Shown here: one piece after another, positions 1 to 6,762 of the stretch | Layout of the letters: every line of letters begins with the position of its first letter | Position numbering within the stretch: position 1 is the first letter of the stretch | Assembly (NCBI GenBank): GCA_043742785.1 | Contig: JAYTXU010000039.1 | Location: 1 to 20,002, forward strand | DNA length: 20,002 nucleotides | Source of the DNA: JACQCF01 sp043742785 | GTDB taxonomy: Bacteria > Omnitrophota > Gorgyraeia > Zapsychrales > Fredricksoniimonadaceae | Direction: 5' to 3' | Made by a program: the position numbers and the translations under genes | Notes under the pieces: generated by a model | Databases searched by the model: none | The model's input: the letters and a program-made list of their open reading frames with translations, nothing else | What the model was told of the DNA's origin: nothing

Positions 1-2
1 GT

Positions 3-356
3 GTCCGTTCTGATCGTGGCACTCAGTTTAGGCAATGGGCTACCCAGCGACTTAATGAGTATTTGGTTAAAGGTTTCACCATGGATGATGATCGCCTCAA
101 GGAAGGGGTGAACTTAGGTTCAGATTATTTTGATGAAATCCTAGAGCGTATTAGAGATATACGCGCAAGCGAGAAACGGTTTTATCAGAAAATACGGGAT
201 ATTTATAAATTGGCGGTTGATTATGATCCTAAAGCTGAAGAAACATTGGAATTCTTTAGGATTGTTCAGAATAAATTGCATTTTGCTATTTCAGGAAAGA
301 CGGCTGCTGAGTTGATTGCCGGACGTGCGGATGCATCAAAACCTAATATGGACTGA
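3..356 (+). CDS. RhuM-family (virulence RhuM) protein, C-terminal fragment, truncated
   Basis: The reading frame is open from the first complete codon at position 3, so the 5' end lies outside the window. The translation carries the stretch typical of RhuM-family proteins: a DRGTQFRQWATQRL segment, YLVKGFTMDDDRL, then RIRDIRASEKRFYQKIRDIY and a FAISGKTAAELIAGRAD segment. RhuM proteins (Pfam Virulence_RhuM) are about 330-350 residues, are usually found in accessory regions, and have no settled biochemical function. The match stops after KPNMD: family members normally go on for roughly 100 more residues, but here a TGA follows at once and the downstream sequence resembles a different gene. The gene is therefore probably a broken, non-functional accessory gene. 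The TTG at 63 is only an internal Leu codon and not a convincing start. The family call is solid; loss of the C-terminus is inferred from usual family length. Confidence 0.8.
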   Translation, partial: VRSDRGTQFRQWATQRLNEYLVKGFTMDDDRLKEGVNLGSDYFDEILERIRDIRASEKRFYQKIRDIYKLAVDYDPKAEETLEFFRIVQNKLHFAISGKTAAELIAGRADASKPNMD

Positions 357-441
357 CCTGCCCCTTACAGATGCAATGATTGCCCGTTTTTTAGCGGCGG
401 GACCGAAGTATGGACTAGAACTTATACCTCATTCTAAATAA
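355..441 (+). pseudogene. Possible 3' remnant of a cupin-domain gene
   Basis: Immediately after the truncated RhuM frame, another frame is open from 355 to a TAA at 439-441. It has no start codon of its own. It reads DLPLTDAMIARFLAAGPKYG and then LELIPHSK, which resembles the extreme C-terminus of small cupin proteins, where a helix ending in a KYG-(I/L)-E-(I/L) segment is common. The switch from RhuM-like to this sequence falls within about 350-356, which suggests a deletion or recombination that joined two unrelated genes. The piece is only 28 codons long, so the cupin assignment comes from pattern memory and is uncertain. Confidence 0.35.
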
Positions 442-481
442 TTAAAAGTATTAACGGTTGCTACATAGAGTTTATTACAAT

Positions 482-513
482 AAAGCCCATCAGAGATGTT
501 TGGTGGGCTTTTT
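482..513. terminator. Bidirectional intrinsic terminator (copy 1 of a shared hairpin family)
   Basis: An 11-12 bp stem pairs AAAGCCCATCA (482-492) with TGGTGGGCTTT (501-511), including one G-T pair, around an 8-nt loop. TTTTTCTTT follows on the plus strand and an A-rich flank sits on the left. It lies between the plus-strand RhuM/cupin scar and the minus-strand YqhA gene that ends at 552, so it can serve both. Nearly the same hairpin recurs near 8860, 11059 and 14496. Confidence 0.7.
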
Positions 514-551
514 CTTTGGTGTAGATTAATATTTATTAAGATAATTGAAGA

Positions 552-1070
552 TTATTTCTCGTGGCGCAAGAAATAAGTGCATGTGGCGACTGCAAGAATG
601 GCTAAAGCAAAGTAAAGCATTTCAAGGGGTGTTTGGAAACTAGCACTTAGAACAGTCTTGAAGAAAGTTACAATTAATACCATGATAATAACTTTCAGAA
701 GTTTATTTTTTAATTCATCTAAAGATGAAATCTCAAGGATATTATGTTCTTTGTTGACTTCGCCACGTGCGATATCAATTTCAGAAATAAATAATTCGTA
801 GATGCCAAAAGAGAAAATGAGAAGAACAATTCCAATTAAATAGAGGTCGATGGCTCCAATAATTCCAATTAAGAGCTTGGAATAATCTACTACGTGGTTT
901 TCTGGAGATATGATATGAGTAACGGTATGCCAAATTTCATAACTACCAGTTAAGAATAAAGCTGTAGAGGCAATAATTCCAAAAACAACAGCCAAAAGAA
1001 TTATTAGACGTGATTTCCAAAGCAGATTTTCAAATAACTGTTCAAGTAGGTTTTGAGGTTTCTTGGTCAT
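552..1070 (-). CDS. UPF0114 / YqhA-family inner membrane protein
   Basis: A 172-residue, very hydrophobic protein with about four membrane segments: residues ~20-42 (LIILLAVVFGIIASTALFL), ~65-92, ~125-142, and a C-terminal one ending in YFLRHEK. A charged loop (~residues 95-124) carries SEIDIARGEVNKEHNILEIS followed by SSLDELKNKLLKVI. This matches the layout of UPF0114/YqhA proteins: an N-terminal FLENxxxxSR-like segment, a DxxLxG helix, an (F/S)xIDI motif before the loop, and a (D/S)xLKxK motif. The family's function is unknown. The ATG at 1068-1070 has no Shine-Dalgarno sequence but lies only about 10 nt from a strong minus-strand -10 box, so the mRNA would be nearly leaderless. It is the only minus-strand gene here and forms a one-gene unit divergent from the PAS-LuxR regulator. 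Confidence 0.85.
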   Translation of the reverse strand: MTKKPQNLLEQLFENLLWKSRLIILLAVVFGIIASTALFLTGSYEIWHTVTHIISPENHVVDYSKLLIGIIGAIDLYLIGIVLLIFSFGIYELFISEIDIARGEVNKEHNILEISSLDELKNKLLKVIIMVLIVTFFKTVLSASFQTPLEMLYFALAILAVATCTYFLRHEK

Positions 1071-1080
1071 GATGGATTAG

Positions 1081-1108
1081 ATTTTAAACTAAACTGATTT
1101 GTTGTCAA
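1081..1108 (-). promoter_or_regulatory. Sigma70-type promoter for the YqhA gene
   Basis: Read on the minus strand, a consensus -35 TTGACA (1108-1103) is followed after 16 nt by TAAAAT (1086-1081), five of six matches to the -10 consensus. Transcription would start around 1074, leaving only about four untranslated bases before the ATG at 1070. Confidence 0.6.
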
Positions 1109-1189
1109 TATGCATTTTTATAACTATTTTCTAATAGACGGGAGGCCTTATTATTTGTGGTGTTGCGATAGTTATTTATTTAAGTTAAG

Positions 1190-2005
1190 ATGAAAAATAT
1201 GAACGTTCAAATTTCAGATCAACTTTTAGCTGCAGCAGTACGCTTTTCGGAAGATTCTATTATCATTACAGATACTAATCTTAAGTCTCCTGGTCCTCGT
1301 ATTGTATATGTTAATCCAGGTTTCACTAAGATAACAGGTTATAAACCAGAGGAAGTTTATGGCAAGACGCCGCGTTTGTTGCAAGGCCCAAAAACAGATA
1401 GAGCCGTTTTGGATCGTTTAAAAGCACAGTTATCCAAGGGTGAGGTTTTTCATGGTTTAGCGATCAATTATCGTAAGGATGGAACTGAGTTTTATAATGA
1501 ATGGCATATCGAGCCCATTAAGACCTTAGGCAAAATCACACATTATTTAGCCATTCAGCATGATGTAACAGAACGTATTAAATCCCAGAAGATAATCGAA
1601 GATAAGAACATTGCCTTGCAGGAAATGGTTTCTCAGATTGAATTTCAAAAGAAACAAATGCAGGAGGATATCCTTTCTAATGTGGAAGGTGTTATTTTGC
1701 CTTCGTTAGAAAAGTTAAAGAGCAAGTCCTCACGTCTAGAGATCAAACATATTGATGCGATTAAAAAGAGTCTACATGACTTAACTTCTGGGTTTGCGCG
1801 CAAAGCCAGTGGAGAGAAGTTTAAGCTTTCTCCAAAGGAAATGGAGATAGCAAATCTTATACGTCAGGGGCTTTCAGGGAAAGATATAGCTAAGTCCCTA
1901 AGCATGTCCTTTAAGACCGTCGAGACACACCGTTTTAATATCCGCAAGAAATTAGGTCTTCTTAATAAAGATGTTAATCTAGCCTCATTTTTACAGTCTT
2001 TTTGA
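1190..2005 (+). CDS. PAS-domain LuxR-type transcriptional regulator (LOV-like PAS without the photoactive Cys)
   Basis: 271 residues. Residues ~12-130 form a PAS domain (VYVNPGFTKITGY, NYRKDGTEFYNEW, ITHYLAIQHDVTERI). It aligns with LOV domains around the flavin site: G58-K-T-P61-R-L-L-Q65-G stands where LOV photoreceptors have GxNCRFLQG, so proline replaces the adduct-forming cysteine, while Gln65 and the Asn residues of NYRKDGxxFxN are kept. Residues ~131-200 form a helical, coiled-coil-like linker including ILSNVEGVILPSLEKLK, also seen in other PAS-LuxR regulators. Residues ~211-257 are a LuxR/GerE helix-turn-helix (LSPKEMEIANLI, then GKDIAKSLSMSFKTVETHR). No receiver domain is present, so the PAS probably receives the signal directly. 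It heads a two-gene unit with the YbjT-like gene 24 nt downstream. ATG 1190 (or 1199) lacks a clear Shine-Dalgarno; a weak TTGTGG-N16-TATTTA promoter at 1155-1182 would give a leaderless message. Its PAS is closely related to the one at 8421. Confidence 0.85.
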   Translation: MKNMNVQISDQLLAAAVRFSEDSIIITDTNLKSPGPRIVYVNPGFTKITGYKPEEVYGKTPRLLQGPKTDRAVLDRLKAQLSKGEVFHGLAINYRKDGTEFYNEWHIEPIKTLGKITHYLAIQHDVTERIKSQKIIEDKNIALQEMVSQIEFQKKQMQEDILSNVEGVILPSLEKLKSKSSRLEIKHIDAIKKSLHDLTSGFARKASGEKFKLSPKEMEIANLIRQGLSGKDIAKSLSMSFKTVETHRFNIRKKLGLLNKDVNLASFLQSF

Positions 2006-2029
2006 TCATCAAACCAAAAGGAACATAAT

Positions 2030-3490
2030 ATGAAAAGGATTGTCGTTTTAGGTGCAACAGGATATGTAGGAGGCAGGCTTGTTCCAAAATTATTGGAAGA
2101 AGGTTATGAGGTCAGAGCCTGTAGCCGTTCCTTGGATAAACTTAAAAGCCGCTTTTGGGCTAAGCATACAAAGCTCCAATTTGCTCAGGTGGATGTAGCT
2201 GATCAATCCTCTTTGATCGATGCCCTTAAAGATTGCGATATTGCTTTTTATCTTGTTCATTCAATGAATACAGAGACGGCTGACTTTGAGAAAGCTGATC
2301 GTGAAGCAGCTCAACATATGATTCATGCATCCAAGGTATCTGGTCTTAAGCGTATTATTTATTTAAGTGGCCTTGGTCAAGAAAGATCTGACTTAAGCAA
2401 GCATTTAAAATCCCGTCATGAAGTTTCTGACATCTTAAAATCTGGCAGTGTTCCTGTGACTGTTCTAAGGGCGGCTATGATCATTGGTTCAGGAAGTGCG
2501 TCATTCGAAATATTAAGATACTTAGTTGAACGTCTGCCTATGATGATCACACCTCGATGGGTCAGCACTCCTAATCAACCGATCGCCATCAGAAATGTTC
2601 TTGAATACTTAAGCGGCTGCATTAAATACCCTCAGACGGCTGGCAAGACCTTTGATATTGGCGGCAATGAAGTGATCTCCTATCTTGATCTAATGAGAAT
2701 ATATGCAGAAGAAGCAGGATTGCCTAAGCGATTGATCATTCCTGTGCCTGTTTTAACACCGAGATTAAGTTCCTTATGGATTCATTTGGTCACGCCTGTT
2801 CCTAGTTATATCGCAAGACCATTGGCGGAAGGATTAAGGAACCCCGTGGTTTGTGAGAATAATAATATTCAGCAGATCATTAAACAGGATTTGTTGGATT
2901 GCAGGGAAGCCATTCAATTAGCACTGGTGCGTGTGCATAACAATGATGTTCAGACATCATGGGTTGATGCAGGCCGAGCCAATGATTTTGCTTCTTTTCA
3001 TGAAGGGGATCCCAAATGGTCAGGAGGTACTATTCTTGAAGACAAACGTCAAAGAACCATCAAGGCTTCCAAGGAAAAGGTTTGGGCGGTGGTTTCTGGA
3101 ATTGGTGGAGAGCATGGTTGGTATCATGGTACATGGCTTTGGGTATTGCGTGGTTTTATTGATCGTCTTGTTGGTGGTGTTGGTTTAGGGAGAGGCAGAA
3201 GGAATTCAGAAGAGATATTACCTGGAGATGCTCTTGATTTTTGGCGAGTGATCAGTGTTAAAGAAAATGATCATTTGAGTCTTGTTGCAGAGATGAAGAT
3301 CCCAGGATTCGCTTTCCTTGATTTTAAGATCATAGGAATTGATGAGGGCAGTTGCCAATTAGTCCAACATGCACAGTTTGCGCCCAAAGGACTTTTTGGG
3401 ATCATGTATTGGTATTTTTTAGTACCTATTCATGAGTACGTATTTGGTGGAATGATCAGAAAGATCTCCAAGTTAGCTGAAGGAAAATAA
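2030..3490 (+). CDS. YbjT-like atypical SDR NAD(P)-binding protein with C-terminal DUF2867
   Basis: 486 residues, close to the 476 of E. coli YbjT, and collinear with it. An N-terminal Rossmann domain begins with the nucleotide-binding glycines in GATGYVGG (residues 8-15). It continues with FYLVHSMN, IIYLSGLGQ, VTVLRAAMIIGSGSASFEI and WVSTPNQPIAIRNVLEYL, all characteristic of the complex-I-NDUFA9/YbjT branch of atypical SDRs. From about residue 330 to the end a DUF2867 domain follows (GGEHGWYHGTWLWVLRGFID, PGDALDFWRV, FAPKGLFGIMYWYF, PIHEYVFGGM). The substrate is unknown. A good Shine-Dalgarno (AAAAGGAA) precedes ATG 2030, 24 nt after the PAS-LuxR gene, so co-transcription is likely. Relatives of this gene occur near photolyases and other light-stress genes in other bacteria, which agrees with the uvsE operon just downstream. 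Confidence 0.85.
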   Translation: MKRIVVLGATGYVGGRLVPKLLEEGYEVRACSRSLDKLKSRFWAKHTKLQFAQVDVADQSSLIDALKDCDIAFYLVHSMNTETADFEKADREAAQHMIHASKVSGLKRIIYLSGLGQERSDLSKHLKSRHEVSDILKSGSVPVTVLRAAMIIGSGSASFEILRYLVERLPMMITPRWVSTPNQPIAIRNVLEYLSGCIKYPQTAGKTFDIGGNEVISYLDLMRIYAEEAGLPKRLIIPVPVLTPRLSSLWIHLVTPVPSYIARPLAEGLRNPVVCENNNIQQIIKQDLLDCREAIQLALVRVHNNDVQTSWVDAGRANDFASFHEGDPKWSGGTILEDKRQRTIKASKEKVWAVVSGIGGEHGWYHGTWLWVLRGFIDRLVGGVGLGRGRRNSEEILPGDALDFWRVISVKENDHLSLVAEMKIPGFAFLDFKIIGIDEGSCQLVQHAQFAPKGLFGIMYWYFLVPIHEYVFGGMIRKISKLAEGK

Positions 3491-3586
3491 TAAACTCCTC
3501 AATACGCACCTTTTTAATGTAGTCTCCTTTTTAAAGTGTTCCCATCATGTATTTAGCCTACATGAAACATCCACAATCATAGAGCG

Positions 3587-3615
3587 TTGCCGCTTTTCTA
3601 CTAGTCAGCTATTCT
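3587..3615 (+). promoter_or_regulatory. Candidate promoter for the uvsE operon
   Basis: TTGCCG (3587-3592) and TATTCT (3610-3615) are separated by exactly 17 nt; each box matches four of six consensus positions. It lies in the 171-bp gap between the YbjT-like gene and uvsE, leaving an untranslated leader of about 40 nt with AAGGAG at 3651-3656, 5 nt before the uvsE ATG. A small inverted repeat (CATGTA 3546-3551 and TACATG 3559-3564) lies upstream. It has no T-run, so it could be an operator or nothing. Confidence 0.35.
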
Positions 3616-3661
3616 TTGATTAGTTTGAATAAAGTGTTTATGTAGAAATCAAGGAGTAAGA

Positions 3662-4558
3662 ATGAAAATTGGTTACCCATGTTTGAATCATAGTTTAGGG
3701 GAAGAGGCGTATAAAACCTTTCGATTGGCCTCTTATTCAGATGAGAGGTTTATTGCGACGGTTGAGCATAACCTAAATTATGTTAAGAGGATGTTGGATT
3801 TTAATATCAAACATGGATTGATGTTTCTCAGGATCAGTTCTGGGATCGTTCCTTTTGGTTCGCATCAGGTCTTAAAAGTTGACTGGCAGGAAAGATTTAA
3901 AGATGAGCTTAAAGAAATAGGATCGATAATTAAAAGGTCAGATATGCGTATTTCCATGCACCCTGATCAGTTTGTTTTAATTAATTCTCCTCGCAAGGAT
4001 GTGGTAGAGGCAAGCGTTCGAGATTTAGTTTGGCAAACAGGTTTCATGGATCTTATGGGATTAGACAGTTCTGCAAAACTGCAGATTCACGTTGGCGGTG
4101 TTTATGGGGATCGCAGAAGGGCGATCAGAAGTTTTATTGCGAATTATGTTCAACTGCCATCTATAGTTAAAGAACGGTTAGTGATTGAAAATGATGATAA
4201 AAGTTTTCCTTTGAATGATTGTTTAAAGATTCATGAAGCCGTCGGTATTCCTGTTTTGTTTGATAATTTCCATCATCAATGTATTAACCAGGGAGAAACC
4301 CTATTTGAGGCCATGATGATGGCTAATGACACGTGGGACAAGAAGGATGGATTAATGATGGTCGATTATTCAGAACAGGCACCTGGAGGGGTTAAGGGGA
4401 AGCATGTAAATACCATAGATATTAATAAATTTAGCGAATTTTTAAGAGCAACTCAAGGGATGGATTTTGATATTATGTTGGAGATTAAAGATAAAGAAAA
4501 AAGCGCACTCAAAGCTATTGATGTTTTAAAACAGGTAAGAGAAGAAATGACTGTATGA
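3662..4558 (+). CDS. uvsE: UV damage endonuclease UvsE (UVDE)
   Basis: 298 residues with the complete TIM-barrel UVDE signature. The enzyme nicks DNA just 5' of cyclobutane dimers, 6-4 photoproducts and some other lesions, starting an alternative excision repair independent of UvrABC and photolyase. The expected metal-site residues are visible: His100 in SMHPDQF, His143 in IHVGG, Glu176 in VIENDD, Asp201 and the His204/205 pair in LFDNFHHQ, His248 in GKHVNTID, and Glu274 in IMLEIKDKE. Their spacing closely follows the Thermus enzyme. It has a good Shine-Dalgarno (AAGGAG, 5 nt spacing) and is the first gene of a long operon; the next gene overlaps it by 4 nt (ATGA). No photolyase gene is seen in the window, so this may be a main direct handler of UV lesions here. 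Confidence 0.93.
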   Translation: MKIGYPCLNHSLGEEAYKTFRLASYSDERFIATVEHNLNYVKRMLDFNIKHGLMFLRISSGIVPFGSHQVLKVDWQERFKDELKEIGSIIKRSDMRISMHPDQFVLINSPRKDVVEASVRDLVWQTGFMDLMGLDSSAKLQIHVGGVYGDRRRAIRSFIANYVQLPSIVKERLVIENDDKSFPLNDCLKIHEAVGIPVLFDNFHHQCINQGETLFEAMMMANDTWDKKDGLMMVDYSEQAPGGVKGKHVNTIDINKFSEFLRATQGMDFDIMLEIKDKEKSALKAIDVLKQVREEMTV

Positions 4559-5127
4559 TGAAATATATTTTATTTTTATTAGTTTTGATCTTTTCAAATA
4601 GCGTTCAGGCAGAGGAGGGAACTTTTAGTCCCCAAAACGCTAATGTTACTATTTCAGTGAAATATGCGGCTCTTGGCAAGTACACAGCTACTTTTGAAAA
4701 GTATCAAGGAAATTTAGATTACGACGTTAAGGAGGGGCTGGTTAAGTCGGTATTTTTAAAGATTGAGGTGGGTACTATTAAATCTGGTTTTTCTTTTAAT
4801 GACGGGATTGTCCGTTCCCCCCAACTGCTCGATTCCAAAAGGTTTCCTTTTATTACTTTTCAGAGTAAAGAAATATTAAAAACTGAAAATGGATATATGG
4901 TGAAGGGTGTTTTAGAACTACATGGAGTAAGGAAAGAAATTAGTTTCCCTTTTTCTACTCAGTTAGTTAAGGATCCTACGGGAGAGAATGTTTTGAAATT
5001 TTCAGGCAAATGGGTGGTAGCTCGAAAGGAATTTGGTATTATATGGAATAAGTTTCTTGATCAAGGTGGGGTTTTGGTTGGTAATCATATTACGGTTGAT
5101 TGGGAAATTAATATGCCCGTTCAATAA
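4555..5127 (+). CDS. YceI-family periplasmic polyisoprenoid-binding-like protein
   Basis: 190 residues with a cleavable signal peptide (FLLVLIFSNSVQA, cleavage near residue 20) and a YceI domain over the rest: VSVKYAALGKYTATFEKYQG-like opening, SGFSFNDGIVRSPQLLDSKR, FPFITFQSKEI, VKGVLELHGVRKEISFPF and the closing VARKEFGIIWNK. YceI proteins form a lipocalin-like beta barrel, and structures of relatives show a bound long isoprenoid chain; in E. coli YceI is induced by stress. The usual motif of the family is L-x(2)-xxFD, and here LDSKRFPFITF fits it. Start ATG 4555 overlaps the uvsE stop by 4 nt, implying translational coupling; ATG 4558 is an equally possible start. Being directly coupled to a UV repair gene suggests an envelope arm of the same response (inference). 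Confidence 0.9.
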   Translation: MMKYILFLLVLIFSNSVQAEEGTFSPQNANVTISVKYAALGKYTATFEKYQGNLDYDVKEGLVKSVFLKIEVGTIKSGFSFNDGIVRSPQLLDSKRFPFITFQSKEILKTENGYMVKGVLELHGVRKEISFPFSTQLVKDPTGENVLKFSGKWVVARKEFGIIWNKFLDQGGVLVGNHITVDWEINMPVQ

Positions 5128-5142
5128 AGAAAGGGGTTGTTT

Positions 5143-5520
5143 ATGAAGGTATTTTCAATTGTTTTGAGTTTAATGATATGTTTTGTTCTAATGGTGTCGG
5201 TGGCTAATGCAGAGACTACTGCAGTTGAAAAAATCAAACGTGGAGTGTTCAATATTGTGACTTCACCAGTAGAGATTCCTAAACAAGTGCGAAGTTATTG
5301 GATTACAGGTTCTGAAAAAACTCCTCATATCTTGGCTTGGATATTTTGCGGAGCTGTTAAAGGGGGAGTCAATATGATTTCACGCATTGGTTCTGGCGTT
5401 TGGGATATTGCAGCATCTGGCTTTGATGTTCCTAAAGGTGGGGAACTATTAATGAAACCATCTAATGTTTTCGATGAGTGGCCAAAAAGAACCCGTCCTG
5501 CAAAACCAATGTTGGAGTAG
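5143..5520 (+). CDS. TIGR04073-family exosortase-system-associated secreted protein
   Basis: 125 residues from ATG 5143, chosen because AAAGAAAGGGG lies 6 nt upstream; the TTG at 5137 is less likely. A signal peptide ends near SVANAETT. The mature part holds the family core: a segment KIKRGVFNIVTSPVEIPKQV, then KGGVNMISRIGSGVWDIAAS with GFDVPKGGELLMKPSNVFDEW. This agrees with the TIGR04073 pattern of GxxNIxTxxxEIPK, RxGxGxxDIxT and a P-(L/M)-KPxxVF-(D/E)-W ending. The family was defined by co-occurrence with exosortase systems in PVC-type bacteria, but members also occur without an exosortase nearby, as here. Function is unknown. Between the conserved blocks, a WITGSEKTPHILAWIFCGAV segment may be a short amphipathic or membrane-contacting helix. 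The gene lies 15 nt after the YceI gene in the uvsE operon. Confidence 0.75.
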   Translation: MKVFSIVLSLMICFVLMVSVANAETTAVEKIKRGVFNIVTSPVEIPKQVRSYWITGSEKTPHILAWIFCGAVKGGVNMISRIGSGVWDIAASGFDVPKGGELLMKPSNVFDEWPKRTRPAKPMLE

Positions 5521-5640
5521 AATAAAGTTCTAAAGAAGAAATTAATTACAGGGGCTTTAGGTTATATCGGTGATGATCTGATCAGTAATTTTGCATCAAA
5601 TAATTTAACGATCAATGACACAGCGCTGGATTTAAAATGA
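5521..5640 (+). pseudogene. 39-codon open remnant, resembling the N-terminus of an NAD(P)-dependent epimerase/SDR
   Basis: After the TAG that ends the TIGR04073 gene, the same frame stays open for 39 codons to a TGA at 5638-5640 but has no ATG, GTG or TTG start. It reads VLKKKLITGALGYIGDDLI and then SNFASNNLTIND. TGALGYIG fits the Rossmann TGxxGxxG dinucleotide-binding motif of extended SDR/epimerases, preceded by the usual basic-hydrophobic first strand (KKLI). A full protein would be about 300 residues, so this would be a decayed 5' end whose remainder was deleted. Its TGA overlaps the ATG of the next gene (ATGA). The 116-bp gap also stands out in an operon whose other genes touch or overlap. 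Chance similarity cannot be excluded. Confidence 0.35.
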
Positions 5641-6206
5641 AGATGACGAAGGTGTTAATCATTATTGCTTTATTTTTATTATCAGGGATCCAATCCTCTT
5701 GGGCTTATAAGGTTGGTTCTCTAGATTTCTCTGAGAATGAGAAGGTGGGGGATTCTTTGCTGCCCTTAAGAGGAGCTGGGTTAAAGAAGTTTCTTGGAAT
5801 TCAGATTGTTGCGGTTGCTCTTTACTTACCAGAAGGTGTTCCTTCTAAAGATGTGCTTTCGGATTGTCCCAAGCGCTTAGAAGTTGTTTATCTGCAGAAT
5901 ATTCCTAAAGAAGAACTCCAGAGGGCGACAAGCAAGGGTGTGCGAATCAATGTTTCAAAAACTGAATACCAAGATTTGGAGCCTAAGATCAGAGGAGTTA
6001 ATGACAAGTATGTTGATGTTAGAAAAGGGGATAAAATCGTTGTGGATTATTTACCAGGCCTTGGTTTGCAAGTTACTGTGAATCAGGAAAATAAAGGAAT
6101 TATTAAGGGAGCGGATATTGCTCGTGCATTCTTTGCAATCTGGGTGGGTGATCATCCAGTTGATGCCAATATGAAAGATTCTTTGTTAGGGGGTAGAAAT
6201 GAATAG
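5637..6206 (+). CDS. Periplasmic chalcone isomerase-like protein
   Basis: 189 residues. An N-terminal signal peptide (VLIIIALFLLSGIQSSWA) is followed by a chalcone-isomerase-like domain of the secreted bacterial type (Chalcone_3-like): an opening with LRGAGLKKFLGIQIVAVALY, then LYLPEGV, a CPKRLEVVYLQNIPKEEL segment, KGDKIVVDYLPGLGLQVTVN and GADIARAFFAIWVGDHPVD. Bacterial members lack the plant catalytic set and are thought to bind fatty acids or other small hydrophobic ligands; the true ligand is unknown. Such genes recur in photolyase-linked clusters of Gram-negative bacteria together with SRPBCC, lipocalin and DUF membrane proteins, as here. ATG 5637 has no clear Shine-Dalgarno; ATG 5643 is an alternative. 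The next gene starts inside it with an 8-nt overlap, so translation of the two is probably coupled. Confidence 0.85.
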   Translation: MKMTKVLIIIALFLLSGIQSSWAYKVGSLDFSENEKVGDSLLPLRGAGLKKFLGIQIVAVALYLPEGVPSKDVLSDCPKRLEVVYLQNIPKEELQRATSKGVRINVSKTEYQDLEPKIRGVNDKYVDVRKGDKIVVDYLPGLGLQVTVNQENKGIIKGADIARAFFAIWVGDHPVDANMKDSLLGGRNE

Positions 6207-6762
6207 GATGGTTAAAGATAGTATGGTTTTATTGATATCCATTTTTGCTATTTATTTATTGGCTCCTTCCCTGGATCGCCATCAAGGTGTTTTTATCAGT
6301 ACAGCCTTTGCGATTATTAATATTATTTCTTCTAGGCCCATTTGGGATCATCGCAATCGGATCAAATATTTAGACTACCTTTTCATTGCTATTATTACGT
6401 ACTATATTTTATTTAATGATGAGCCTTGGAATACGGTTTTTCATAGCGGACTACTTGAGAGTTCTCCGTGGCCTCTCCTAATTTGCTCTTTAATGATGAC
6501 GGTAAATGGTTGGCTTTTGTTTAATACTTGGCATCAGAGAAAATGGTATGCACTAATTACCTTAGGGTTGCAAATTCCTATAGCACTTTTTATTGGGGGA
6601 GAATATTTACAAGGGGCTTTCTCAGGGTTAGCCCATACCTTTGGATTTGTTGAACATTATTCGGGGTCTTGGCAATTTTGGCAATTTGAGTGGATGTTAG
6701 CTTATTATATCCCTATTTATCTATTGAGTAGGTTGAAGGCAAAGGATTTTAAAGATGAGTAG
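6199..6762 (+). CDS. Polytopic inner membrane protein of unknown function
   Basis: I do not recognise the family. The 187-residue product is strongly hydrophobic with about six predicted membrane helices (approx. residues 8-24, 29-46, 57-73, 90-108, 115-135 and 163-178) and a short charged C-terminus (LKAKDFKDE). It is rich in Trp and His: WDHRNRIKYLDY, NTWHQRKWY, and a WQFWQFEW cluster near residues 158-165 at the start of the last helix. Its ATG lies within the last codons of the chalcone-isomerase-like gene (ATGAATAG), and the following SRPBCC gene starts in the same way (ATGAGTAG). These 8-nt overlaps lock three genes together and suggest fixed stoichiometry. Small membrane proteins of undefined function (DUF2878-like and others) are usual partners in light-stress clusters, but I cannot match this protein to any of them. 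Confidence 0.8.
   Translation: MNRMVKDSMVLLISIFAIYLLAPSLDRHQGVFISTAFAIINIISSRPIWDHRNRIKYLDYLFIAIITYYILFNDEPWNTVFHSGLLESSPWPLLICSLMMTVNGWLLFNTWHQRKWYALITLGLQIPIALFIGGEYLQGAFSGLAHTFGFVEHYSGSWQFWQFEWMLAYYIPIYLLSRLKAKDFKDE

Noticed and set aside
1190..2005. Calling the PAS-LuxR regulator a LOV photoreceptor
   Set aside because: The photoactive cysteine is proline in this and the sister protein, so classical LOV photochemistry is impossible; only LOV-like is claimed.
2931..3188. 85-codon open frame inside the YbjT-like gene
   Set aside because: It lies wholly within a well-supported gene in another frame and its product has no domain-like features.
3546..3564. CATGTA/TACATG hairpin as terminator of the YbjT-like gene
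   Set aside because: The stem is only 6 bp and no T-run follows, so it is noted only as a possible operator.
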